Positions 8,560-17,318 of a DNA stretch of 46,583 nucleotides are shown piece by piece. Position 1 is the stretch's first letter, and the number at the start of each line of letters is the position of its first letter. The stretch is from Variovorax sp. UMC13 (GTDB taxonomy: Bacteria > Pseudomonadota > Gammaproteobacteria > Burkholderiales > Burkholderiaceae_C). Below the pieces are notes generated by a model that was given only the letters and a program-made list of their open reading frames with translations, was not told where the DNA came from and made no database searches. Where the stretch lies: positions 1 to 46,583 of the forward strand of contig NZ_LZZW01000034.1 in assembly GCF_014170375.1 (NCBI RefSeq), read 5' to 3'. A program made the position numbers and the translations under genes.

Positions 8560-9986
8560 TGACGCCGCTGAAATCCGCCCGCGGCTCGTTCCAGCAACTG
8601 CTGCTGTTCGCCTTTTTGCTGATCACCGCGCTGCTGGTGGGCGTCGCGCTGCGCTCGGTGTTCCAGTACGACGCGCTGATGACCCAGAGCCGCAACGCGG
8701 CCTCGCGCGCGCTGGCGCTCTCGGGCGCGGCGCAGTCGCTGGCCGAGCGCAGCGCCGCCATGGAACGCGCCGGCCGCCAGTCGCTGGTGCTCAACGACGG
8801 CGTGCTGCGCCGGCGCTTCGAGGACGCGGCGCGCGATGCGCAGAACGTGCTGACCCGGCTGGCCGACAACGGCGTGCCGCGCAGCTCGATCGACGCCTGG
8901 CGCATGCAGCTCGACGCCATGGAGCGCCTGCTGGCCGGCCCGGCCGAGACCGCGCTGGCGCGCGAGAGCACGCTGGCGATGCAATTCCGCGACCTCGATG
9001 CGGTGAACACCGACATCGCCCAGCAGGCGCAGACCCAGATCGAGGCGCAGAACACCGCGCTGTCGACCCGCATCGAGGACGCCCGCACCCGCCTGATGCG
9101 CCAGGTGCTGGCGGCCAGCGCGCTGGCGGTGGCGCTGGCGCTGGCCTTCGGCGTCTGGCTGGCACGGCCCTTCAAGCGGCTGGAGCGCGCGATCGTCGGC
9201 CTGGGCGAGAACCGGCTCGACGTGCCGATCGACATCCGCGGCCCGGCCGACGTGCGGCGCGTGTCGCAGCAGCTCGAGTGGCTGCGGCTGCGGCTGACCG
9301 AGCTGGATGCCGACAAGGCACGCTTCCTGCGTCATGTGTCGCATGAACTCAAGACGCCGCTGGCCGCGCTGCGCGAAGGCATCTCGCTGCTGGAGGATGG
9401 CGTGACCGGCGCGCTCAACCCGGCGCAGCGCGAGGTCGCGCAGATCCTGCAGCAGAACGCGATCTCGCTGCAGGGCCAGATCGAGGCGCTGCTGCGCTTC
9501 AACGCGGCCGCCTTCGAGGCGCGCGACCTGCACCGCGAGCGCACCGCGCTGCTGCCGCTGATCGAGGAACAGGTCGAGGCGCAGCGCCTGCAGTGGCAGG
9601 CCCACGGGCTGCAGGTGCGGGTCGAGGGCGAGCCGCTGTCGATCACGGTCGACCCGGCCAAGCTGGGCACCGCGGTGGCCAACCTGCTGTCGAACGCGAT
9701 CCGCTTCTCGGCCAGCGGCGGCACCATCCAGGTCGAGGTCTCCAGCACCAGCGACACCGCCCGCATCGACATCGCGGACGCCGGGCCGGGCATCGCCGAG
9801 GGCGACCGCGACCGGATCTTCGAGCCCTTCTACCGCGGCGAACGCCAGCCCGAGCACACGGTGAAAGGCACCGGTATCGGCTTGTCGATCGTGCAGGAGT
9901 ACATTGGTGCCCACGGCGGCCGCATCGCCTTGCTGCCGGGCGGACCCGGCGCGCGCTTCCGCATCGAGCTGCCCCGCTCCGTCTGA
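8559..9986 (+). CDS. glrK: Sensor histidine kinase, GlrK/QseE-like
   Basis: The product is a 475-residue membrane kinase. Transmembrane helices lie at about 13-33 and 184-203, flanking a periplasmic, mostly helical sensor domain of about 150 residues. HAMP follows at about 200-252. The HisKA box 'RFLRHVSHELKTPLAAL' has the phospho-acceptor at about H262. HATPase boxes are 'NLLSNAIRFS', 'DAGPGIAEGDRDRIFEPFYRG' and 'GTGIGLSIVQEYI'. Gene order kinase - lipoprotein - sigma-54 regulator is that of E. coli glrK-qseG(yfhG)-glrR, which supports the assignment. It should phosphorylate the GlrR encoded two genes downstream. It starts inside the miaB stop codon, so expression follows miaB. Confidence 0.88.
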   Translation: MTPLKSARGSFQQLLLFAFLLITALLVGVALRSVFQYDALMTQSRNAASRALALSGAAQSLAERSAAMERAGRQSLVLNDGVLRRRFEDAARDAQNVLTRLADNGVPRSSIDAWRMQLDAMERLLAGPAETALARESTLAMQFRDLDAVNTDIAQQAQTQIEAQNTALSTRIEDARTRLMRQVLAASALAVALALAFGVWLARPFKRLERAIVGLGENRLDVPIDIRGPADVRRVSQQLEWLRLRLTELDADKARFLRHVSHELKTPLAALREGISLLEDGVTGALNPAQREVAQILQQNAISLQGQIEALLRFNAAAFEARDLHRERTALLPLIEEQVEAQRLQWQAHGLQVRVEGEPLSITVDPAKLGTAVANLLSNAIRFSASGGTIQVEVSSTSDTARIDIADAGPGIAEGDRDRIFEPFYRGERQPEHTVKGTGIGLSIVQEYIGAHGGRIALLPGGPGARFRIELPRSV

Positions 9987-10047
9987 GCCGCCCCCGCCCT
10001 CTCGCTTTTTTCCAGAACACAAGCCCGCACCCCGCGTTTTCCGAACC

Positions 10048-10706
10048 ATGTCTTTTTCGTTCGTCCGCCGCGCTGCCCTGACCTCGGCGATCTGCTCGTC
10101 GATGGCCCTGGCGGCCTGCGTCACGCCACCGCGCTCGGCCCCTCCCGCGCCGCCCGTGCTGGCCCCGGCCCCCGCACCGGTGATCCAGGTGAGGCCGGTC
10201 GAGGCCGAGCCCATCGCCCCCGCCACCCAGCCCGCGCTGGCCTTCACGCCGCGCGGCACGCCGCCCGTCGACGCCATGCTGGCCTATGCCGACAAGCTGC
10301 GCCCGCTGGGCACGCCCGAGCTGGCGACCGAGATCGCGCGCCTGGGCGACCCCGGCGACGCGCCCGTCGTGCAGATGCAGCTGGCGCTGGTGCTGGCCCA
10401 GACCCGGGTGCCGGCCGACCTGGCCCGCTCGCTCGGGCTGCTGCAACGCGTGATCGCCAACCCCACGGCCGACGCGCAGCCGCTGCAGCCGCTGGCGCGC
10501 GTGCTGGCGGCGCGCTACCTGGAACAGCGCAAGGTCGAGGACGAACGCGACCGGCAGGCCCAGCAGGCGCGCGACGCGCAGCGCCGCATCGACCAGCTCA
10601 ACGACCGCATCGAGGCGCTGCGCGCCATCGAGCGCAGCTTCGCGCGGCCCGCCAGCGCGCCCGCGCCGCACACCAATGGCGGCAAGCCCGCCACCACGCC
10701 TGCACC

Positions 10707-10710
<4 letters not shown>
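10048..10710 (+). CDS. QseG/YfhG-like lipoprotein
   Basis: The product is 220 residues, with an N-terminal signal ending in the lipobox 'LAAC' (Cys at about residue 24). A Pro/Ala-rich linker follows ('VTPPRSAPPAPPVLAPAPAP'), then an alpha-helical domain rich in Leu/Ala/Arg and a likely coiled coil near residues 165-200 ('RDRQAQQARDAQRRIDQLNDRIEAL'). Position between glrK and glrR matches the lipoprotein QseG, which in enterobacteria interacts with the kinase sensor domain. Homology is inferred from position and architecture because such lipoproteins diverge quickly. The start is 61 nt after glrK, and the stop overlaps the glrR ATG as ATGA. Confidence 0.75.
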
Positions 10711-12134
<1,424 letters not shown>

Positions 12135-12146
12135 GTCGTTGATTTT

Positions 12147-12164
12147 GCTGGGCTTTGGCCCAGC
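12147..12164 (+). terminator. Short perfect hairpin after glrR (weak terminator candidate)
   Basis: GCTGGGC, loop TTTG, GCCCAGC: a 7-bp perfect stem starting 12 bases after the glrR stop. There is no T-run after it, so it may only slow or partially end transcription, or protect the mRNA 3' end. Confidence 0.35.
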
Positions 12165-12176
12165 CCCCCGCTTGGC

Positions 12177-12194
12177 TGTCGGGGTTTGGCGACA
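12177..12194. promoter_or_regulatory. GlrR-type activator site TGTC-N10-GACA
   Basis: TGTC at 12177-12180, ten bases, GACA at 12191-12194; the palindrome extends to TGTCG/CGACA. This is an exact match to the binding consensus described for GlrR at enterobacterial glmY promoters. It lies 43 bp after the glrR stop and about 96 bp upstream of a sigma-54 -24 element, the usual distance for an enhancer site. Confidence 0.72.
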
Positions 12195-12222
12195 AAAAGA
12201 GGGCTTTTCAGGCCATCCGCGC

Positions 12223-12240
12223 CGTCAAAAGGCCGCCACA
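12223..12240. promoter_or_regulatory. Degenerate second GlrR-like site
   Basis: CGTC-N10-CACA matches six of eight bases of TGTC-N10-GACA and starts 46 bp after the perfect site. Paired activator sites are usual for sigma-54 activators, but with two mismatches this could be chance. Confidence 0.3.
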
Positions 12241-12288
12241 GCCGGCCGAGCGCCCGCAAGTCGCTGATTTCATTGGGGTTTTCCATGC

Positions 12289-12304
12289 TGGCACGGGCTT
12301 TGCC
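12289..12304 (+). promoter_or_regulatory. Sigma-54 (RpoN) promoter upstream of opgH
   Basis: TGGCACG (12289-12295), GGCT, TTGCC (12300-12304). Against TGGCACG-N4-TTGCW every base but the last matches, with the exact spacing between the GG (-24) and GC (-12) pairs. Predicted transcription starts near 12314-12316 and reads rightward through a leader of about 212 nt into opgH. An upstream GlrR-type site and the neighbouring glrR gene make regulation by GlrR the obvious hypothesis. Confidence 0.75.
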
Positions 12305-12315
12305 CTAGTACTCGC

Positions 12316-12519
12316 ATGACAGCCCTCTCCAGCCCCTCTTTTGCACTGCGCCCGCAGCGTGACAGCCTGCGTTCCAAGCAGTCTTCCCTCTCGCGCAGCC
12401 GTGCCGCCGGTGTTTCGACGCCGGGTTACGACGGCCTGGGTGGTACCGCTGCCGACAGCGTCTTCAAGCGCTTTCCGGCAATTGGCGACACGCCTTCCCT
12501 TTCCAAGCAACGTGGGTGA
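12316..12519 (+). CDS. Possible 67-codon small ORF in the opgH leader
   Basis: An ATG falls at the predicted sigma-54 transcription start; the frame of 67 codons ends seven bases before the opgH ATG. The product would be basic and rich in Ser, Arg and Gly, with no membrane segment or known motif. Third-position G/C is only moderate (about two thirds), lower than in the neighbouring genes, and there would be no leader for a ribosome site, so translation is doubtful. The same stretch may simply be a 5' untranslated leader of opgH. Confidence 0.25.
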   Translation: MTALSSPSFALRPQRDSLRSKQSSLSRSRAAGVSTPGYDGLGGTAADSVFKRFPAIGDTPSLSKQRG

Positions 12520-12526
12520 GCCGCAC

Positions 12527-14542
12527 ATGAAGCCCAACGATTTCTCCCAATTGAACGTTCTCGCCAACGAAGTCGAGCTGCGCCAGCGCAGCACGCTGCG
12601 CGAAGACCGCCACCCGAACGCCGTGACCGCCCCGCCGGTCAACCGCGGCTCGATGGCGCCGCGTCCGTGGCGCGGTTTCTGGAACAGCATCGGCACCGCC
12701 ATGCTGGTCAAGCTCGGCGCCGGCGGCACCACCGCCCGCGAGCAGGCCAAGGAACTCGGCCCCGAACAACCCTGGCAGCGCGCCGCCAAGCAGCGCCGCC
12801 TGGCCTTCATGCTGCTGGCGCTGGTCAGCACCGCGATCGCCTCGACGCTGTTCGCCGGCGTCCAGCCCGACTACGACAACGTCTGGCTCGAATACGGCCA
12901 GATCGGCCTCTACGGCCTGCTCTCGGGCTGGGTCGTGACCGGCTTCGTGACCGCGCTCATGGGCTTCTACGTCTCGGTGCGCGGCGACAAGCACGCGCTC
13001 TCGGCCAAGCAGGTCGTGGACCATCCGATGAACCCGGAAGCCCGCACGGCGATCATCATGCCGATCTGCAACGAGGACGTGGCCACGGTGTTCGCCGGCC
13101 TGCGCGCCACCTGCGAATCGGTGGCCGCCACCGGCCACGCCAAGCAGTTCGACGTGTTCGTGCTGTCCGACAGCTACACCCCCGAGACCGCCGCCGCCGA
13201 GCGCGCCGCCTGGGAAGACCTGCGCGCCGCGCTGGCCGAAAGCCCGAACCAGCCGCAGGTCGAGGTCTACTACCGCCTGCGCACCCGCCGCACGCACCGC
13301 AAGGCCGGCAACGTGGCGGACTTCTGCCGCCGCTGGGGCAAGGACTACCGCTACATGGTCGTGCTCGACGCCGATTCGGTGATGAGCGGCGACTGCCTGA
13401 CCTCGATGGTCAAGCTGATGGAAGCCAACCCGACCGCCGGCATCATCCAGACCGCGACGCAGGCCATCGGCCACGTCACGCTGCATGCACGTGCCCAACA
13501 ATTCGCCTCCCGCGTGACGGGCCGCCTGTTCACGCTGGGCATGCAGTTCTGGCAACTGGGCGAATCGCATTACTGGGGCCACAACGCGATCATCCGCGTC
13601 AAGCCCTTCATGGACCACTGCGCGCTGGCGCCGATCGAAGGCACCGGCGGCATGTCGGGCGGCATCATGTCGCACGACTTCGTCGAAGCCGCGCTGATGC
13701 GCCGCGCCGGCTACCACGTGTGGCTGGTGTCCGACCTGGTCGGCAGCTACGAGCAGCAACCGCCAGACCTGCTGTCCGAACTGCAGCGCGACCGCCGCTG
13801 GTGCCAGGGCAACCTGCAGAACGCCCGCCTGATGGCCGAACCCGGCATTCACCCGGTGCACCGCGCGATGTTCGTGACCGGCACCATGGCCTATGTCTCG
13901 GCCCCCCTGTGGCTGGCCTTCCTGACCCTGGGCACGGCCCTGTGGCTCAGCGGCTCGAGCATCGTGTCGAGCTGGAACGTGCTGCCGATGGAACTCGCCG
14001 GCCTGTGGATCTGGACGCTGGCCCTGCTGTTCCTGCCGCGCCTGCTGGGCATCGCCGCCGTGCTGATGCGCGGCGAGCAACGCCAGTACGGCGGCGTCTG
14101 GGGCCTGGCCAAGAGCTCGATGCTCGAGAGCGGCCTGGCGATCGTGCAGGCACCGGTCCGGATGCTGGCCCACTCGCTGTTCGTGCTGGTCGCCCTCACC
14201 GGCGTCAAGCTGAACTGGAAGTCGCCCCCGCGTGAAGCCGCTGCCGTGCCGTGGCGCATCGCCTTCTCGCAGCTGGCGCCGATGACCGCGATCATCGCCC
14301 TGCTGGCCGTCGGCATCGCGCTGATCGACCCGAGCGCGCTGATCTGGCTGATGCCCGTGGGCCTGCCGCTGCTGCTGGCGATCCCGCTGACCGTGCTGAC
14401 CAGCCAGATCGCGCTGGGCACCACGCTGCGCGACCGCGGCTTCCTGCTGATCCCCGAGGAATCGCGTTCGCCGGCCGTGCTGCGCCGCGCCTGGATGCAT
14501 GCGATCCGCCTGGCGCGTCCGGCGGCGCTGGCCACCGCCTGA
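12527..14542 (+). CDS. opgH: Osmoregulated periplasmic glucan glucosyltransferase OpgH (MdoH)
   Basis: The product is 671 residues from the chosen ATG (GGGTGAG upstream); an in-frame ATG at 12341 would add 62 residues of non-typical sequence and is rejected. OpgH is an inner-membrane GT2 enzyme polymerising glucose from UDP-glucose into periplasmic glucans. Visible: two N-terminal membrane helices (about 92-112, 128-150), a GT2 domain beginning 'AIIMPICNEDVATVFAGLRA', 'VLDADSVMSG' (catalytic Asp), 'HDFVEAALMRRAGY' and 'RDRRWCQGNLQNARLM', then several C-terminal membrane helices. E. coli OpgH is longer (about 850), mostly at its ends. No opgG lies beside it here. The sigma-54 promoter and GlrR box upstream suggest control by the adjacent two-component system. 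A strong terminator follows. Confidence 0.95.
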   Translation: MKPNDFSQLNVLANEVELRQRSTLREDRHPNAVTAPPVNRGSMAPRPWRGFWNSIGTAMLVKLGAGGTTAREQAKELGPEQPWQRAAKQRRLAFMLLALVSTAIASTLFAGVQPDYDNVWLEYGQIGLYGLLSGWVVTGFVTALMGFYVSVRGDKHALSAKQVVDHPMNPEARTAIIMPICNEDVATVFAGLRATCESVAATGHAKQFDVFVLSDSYTPETAAAERAAWEDLRAALAESPNQPQVEVYYRLRTRRTHRKAGNVADFCRRWGKDYRYMVVLDADSVMSGDCLTSMVKLMEANPTAGIIQTATQAIGHVTLHARAQQFASRVTGRLFTLGMQFWQLGESHYWGHNAIIRVKPFMDHCALAPIEGTGGMSGGIMSHDFVEAALMRRAGYHVWLVSDLVGSYEQQPPDLLSELQRDRRWCQGNLQNARLMAEPGIHPVHRAMFVTGTMAYVSAPLWLAFLTLGTALWLSGSSIVSSWNVLPMELAGLWIWTLALLFLPRLLGIAAVLMRGEQRQYGGVWGLAKSSMLESGLAIVQAPVRMLAHSLFVLVALTGVKLNWKSPPREAAAVPWRIAFSQLAPMTAIIALLAVGIALIDPSALIWLMPVGLPLLLAIPLTVLTSQIALGTTLRDRGFLLIPEESRSPAVLRRAWMHAIRLARPAALATA

Positions 14543-14563
14543 GCGTCCCGCCTCCGCGACACG

Positions 14564-14589
14564 AAGCCGACCTCCGGGTCGGCTTTTTT
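14564..14589 (+). terminator. Rho-independent terminator of opgH
   Basis: AAGCCGACC, loop TCCG, GGTCGGCTT followed by T's (TTTTTT at 14584-14589): a perfect 7-bp GC stem extended by A-T pairs, 22 bases after the opgH stop. Confidence 0.9.
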
Positions 14590-14631
14590 CATGGTGCCGA
14601 AGAAGGCCCCCATTGGGCCAGCGCAAACGAA

Positions 14632-14663
14632 GAAGCCCGCCGGGGCAGACCCCGGCGGGCTTC
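14632..14663 (-). terminator. Rho-independent terminator of ffh
   Basis: A perfect 14-bp inverted repeat (GAAGCCCGCCGGGG / CCCCGGCGGGCTTC, loop of four) lies 24 bases beyond the ffh stop. On the minus strand it runs into TTCGTTT. It may also back up the opgH terminator from the other side. Confidence 0.85.
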
Positions 14664-14686
14664 GATCGTTGGGAAAGTGCGCTTTC

Positions 14687-16066
14687 TCAGAAGGGCAGCT
14701 TGGGACCGCCCGCCCCGCCCATGCCCTTCATGCCGCCCATCTTCTTCATCATCTTCATCAGGCCGCCGCCCTTCATCTTCTTCATCATCCCCTGCATCTG
14801 CTCGAACTCGTTGAGCAGGCGGTTGACTTCCTGGACCTGCACGCCCGCGCCGGCCGCGATGCGGCGCTTGCGCGTGGCCTTGAGCAGCTCGGGCTTGCGG
14901 CGCTCCAGCGGCGTCATGCTCTGGATGATCCCTTCCTTGCGCCGGATGTCGCGCTCGGCGCGGGTCATGTCGGCCTCGGTGGCCTTGGCCGCCATCTGCT
15001 GCGGCAGCTTGTCCATGATGCTGGAGAGCCCGCCCATCTGCTTCATCTGCTGCAGCTGCGACAGGAAGTCGTTGAGGTCGAAGCCCGCGCCGCTCTTGAC
15101 CTTGGCCGCGAGCTTCTGCGCTGCCGCCACGTCGACGCCGGCCGTGACCTGCTCGACCAGCGCGACGATGTCGCCCATGCCCAGGATCCGGCCTGCATGG
15201 CGTTCGGCGTCGAACACCTCGAGGCCGTCGATCTTCTCGCTGGTGCCGGCGAACTTGATCGGCACGCCCGTGACCTGCCGCACCGACAGCGCCGCGCCGC
15301 CGCGCGAATCGCCGTCGGTCTTGGTCAGGATGATGCCGGTCAGCGGCAGCGCGTCCTTGAAGGCCTTGGCGGTGTTGATCGCGTCCTGGCCCTGCATCGC
15401 GTCGACCACGAACAGGGTCTCGACCGGCTTCAGTTCGGCGTGGAGCTCCTTGATCTCCTTCATCAGCACCTCGTCGATCGCCAGCCGGCCGGCCGTGTCG
15501 ACCAGCAGCACGTCGAAGAAGTGGCGGCGCGCATGGTCGATGGCGGCGCGCGCGATGTCGATGGGCTTCTGGTCGGCGGTGCTCGGGAACCACTCGGCGC
15601 CGGCCTGCTTCGTGACCGTCTTGAGCTGCTCGATGGCGGCCGGCCGGTAGACGTCGCCCGAGACCGTGAGCACCTTCTTCTTGCGCTTCTCGATCAGGTG
15701 CTTGGCCAGCTTGGCGGTGGTGGTGGTCTTGCCCGCGCCCTGCAGGCCGGCCATCAGGATCACCGCCGGCGGCTGGGCCGCGAGGTTGATGTCGGACACG
15801 CCCTCGCCCATGGTGGCGGCGAGTTCGCGGTTGACGATGCCGACCAGCGCCTGGCCCGGCTTGAGCGAACCCAGCACCTCCTGGCCCAGCGCCTTTTCCT
15901 TCACGCGGGCGACGAAGTCGCGCACCACGGGCAGCGCCACGTCGGCCTCGAGCAGCGCCATGCGCACCTCGCGCAGCATGTCCTGCACGTTGCTCTCGGT
16001 GATGCGCGCCTGGCCGCTCATCGTCTTGACGAGGCGGGAGAATTTTTCGGAAAGGGCGGTGGCCAT
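14687..16066 (-). CDS. ffh: Signal recognition particle protein Ffh
   Basis: The product is 459 residues, close to the usual 450. N-domain helices lead into the GTPase G domain with 'GLQGAGKTTTTAKLAK' (P loop), 'DTAGRLAIDE' (G3) and 'TKTDGDSRGGAALS' (G4). The C-terminal M domain is Met-rich and ends 'KKMGGMKGMG', binding 4.5S RNA and signal peptides. The start is the ATG opening 'MATALSEKFSRLVKTM'; upstream in-frame starts would add 40 residues not found in the family. It targets nascent membrane proteins to FtsY and the Sec translocon. It is divergent from a YpjD/CcsA-like gene, the same neighbourhood as ffh-ypjD in enterobacteria. Confidence 0.98.
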   Translation of the reverse strand: MATALSEKFSRLVKTMSGQARITESNVQDMLREVRMALLEADVALPVVRDFVARVKEKALGQEVLGSLKPGQALVGIVNRELAATMGEGVSDINLAAQPPAVILMAGLQGAGKTTTTAKLAKHLIEKRKKKVLTVSGDVYRPAAIEQLKTVTKQAGAEWFPSTADQKPIDIARAAIDHARRHFFDVLLVDTAGRLAIDEVLMKEIKELHAELKPVETLFVVDAMQGQDAINTAKAFKDALPLTGIILTKTDGDSRGGAALSVRQVTGVPIKFAGTSEKIDGLEVFDAERHAGRILGMGDIVALVEQVTAGVDVAAAQKLAAKVKSGAGFDLNDFLSQLQQMKQMGGLSSIMDKLPQQMAAKATEADMTRAERDIRRKEGIIQSMTPLERRKPELLKATRKRRIAAGAGVQVQEVNRLLNEFEQMQGMMKKMKGGGLMKMMKKMGGMKGMGGAGGPKLPF

Positions 16067-16252
16067 GAAGGAAAGTACCTGGTTCTCCGCTCGCGGCGAA
16101 GCTGTGAAAAGTCGTGACCCGAAGCCCGGTCGCGGCCGCTCCCCTGCACCAACGATCGCGGGTGCGGCCGGGCCGTTCCGCATCATGGGCCCTGTGTAGG
16201 GGCTGGCGCGGCGTCACGCAGAACGGACGCCTGGGGGAGATAAACTGACCCC

Positions 16253-17065
16253 ATGATTTTAGCGATCCCCTCCCCACTCGGCGTGGCGCTGGGCATCGCA
16301 ACCGCCGCCGCCTACGGGCTGACGGCGGCCGCTGCCTCCCGGCTCAACCGCCAGGCCACCCAATCCGCGCTCGGGCTGGCGTGGCTGCTGCATGGTTTGG
16401 CGCTGGCCGTCGGCCTGGTCAGCGCCGTGCCGCGCTTCGGCTTCGCGCCGGCGCTGTCGGTCATGGCCTGGCTGGTGCTCACCGTGTACGCGGTCGAGAG
16501 CCGCATGTTCCCGCAGCTCACGGTGCGCCGCGTGCTGGCCGCGCTGGGCGCCGTGGTGGTGCTGCTGGCCGTGCTGTTCCCCGGCACGCCGCTGCATGTG
16601 GCGGCCTCGCCCTGGCTGCCGCTGCACCTGGCGCTGGGCATCGCCTCCTATGGATTGTTCGGCGCGGCCGTGGTGCACGCCTGGCTCACGACCCGCGCCG
16701 AGAAGCAGATCCGCATGGCCACCGCGCCGCAGGCCGAGGTGCCGCTGCTGACGCTCGAACGCCTGACCTTCCGTTTCGTGACCGCGGGCTTCGTGCTGTT
16801 GTCGGCCACCTTGCTGGCCGGCCTGCTGTTCAGCGAGACGCTCTACGGCGCGGTCGGCCGCGCCTGGAAGTGGGACCACAAGTCGACCTTCTCGGTGCTG
16901 GCCTGGCTCACCTTCGCGGTGCTGCTGGTCGGCCGGGCGCGCTTCGGCTGGCGCGGCCGCACCGCGCGGCGCGTGCTCTACGCCGGCGCCGCGCTGCTGC
17001 TGCTGGCCTACGTGGGCTCGCGCTTCGTGCTCGAGGTGCTGCTGAACCGGGGAGCCATCGCATGA
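16253..17065 (+). CDS. CcsA/YpjD-family cytochrome c assembly-type membrane protein
   Basis: The product is 270 residues with about eight predicted membrane helices. The family hallmarks are 'HLALGIASYGLFGAAVVHAW' in the middle and 'WKWDHKSTFSVLAWLTFAVLLVGRARFGWRGRTARR' near the end, the conserved His region of CcsA/YpjD proteins. CcsA proteins handle heme in cytochrome c maturation, but members next to ffh (E. coli YpjD/CorB) have been linked to metal-ion transport phenotypes, so the role here is open. The gene is divergent from ffh (186 bp between them) and overlaps the next small gene as ATGA. Confidence 0.88.
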   Translation: MILAIPSPLGVALGIATAAAYGLTAAAASRLNRQATQSALGLAWLLHGLALAVGLVSAVPRFGFAPALSVMAWLVLTVYAVESRMFPQLTVRRVLAALGAVVVLLAVLFPGTPLHVAASPWLPLHLALGIASYGLFGAAVVHAWLTTRAEKQIRMATAPQAEVPLLTLERLTFRFVTAGFVLLSATLLAGLLFSETLYGAVGRAWKWDHKSTFSVLAWLTFAVLLVGRARFGWRGRTARRVLYAGAALLLLAYVGSRFVLEVLLNRGAIA

Positions 17066-17307
17066 AGTACCTGCTGGTGCTGCTGGTCGTCGCGATCGGC
17101 ATCTGGGCCTGGCGGCAAGGCCGGCGCGAGGAGATGCGCGAGAAGCGCGCCGCCGCGCCCAAGAAGCCGGCCGCACCGGCCGTCGGGCCGCCGCAAGCCA
17201 TGGTGCGCTGCGCGCACTGCGGCCTGCACCTGCCCGCCACCGATGCGCTGCCGGGCCCGGGCGGGGTCTACTGCAGCGTCGACCACCGCCGCGCCGGCGC
17301 CGGCTGA
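17062..17307 (+). CDS. PP0621-family small membrane-anchored zinc-ribbon protein
   Basis: The product is 81 residues. An N-terminal membrane anchor 'YLLVLLVVAIGIWAW' is followed by a basic, Ala/Pro linker. The compact C-terminal motif 'MVRCAHCGLHLPATDAL ... GGVYCSVDH' has Cys-x2-Cys and Cys-x4-His-like spacing consistent with one zinc site. The family commonly sits between a CcsA/YpjD gene and pilS in beta- and gammaproteobacteria, and its function is unknown. The ATG overlaps the upstream stop by four bases. Confidence 0.82.
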   Translation: MKYLLVLLVVAIGIWAWRQGRREEMREKRAAAPKKPAAPAVGPPQAMVRCAHCGLHLPATDALPGPGGVYCSVDHRRAGAG

Positions 17308-17318
17308 CCCGCGGCGCG

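Noticed and set aside
12341..12526. N-terminal extension of opgH from the ATG at 12341
   Set aside because: The 62 extra residues are Arg/Ser/Pro-rich without OpgH likeness; ATG 12527 has a plausible ribosome site and fits the family.
12464..14626. Minus-strand open frame of 720 codons opposite opgH (and similar long antisense frames at 965-3316, 3545-5920, 21859-24459)
   Set aside because: Each mirrors the codon periodicity of a recognised gene on the other strand and lacks any motif or ribosome site.
16067..16186. N-terminal extension of ffh by 40 residues
   Set aside because: Ffh proteins begin at the 'M-x-L-x-E-K-F/L' helix, which matches the ATG at 16066.
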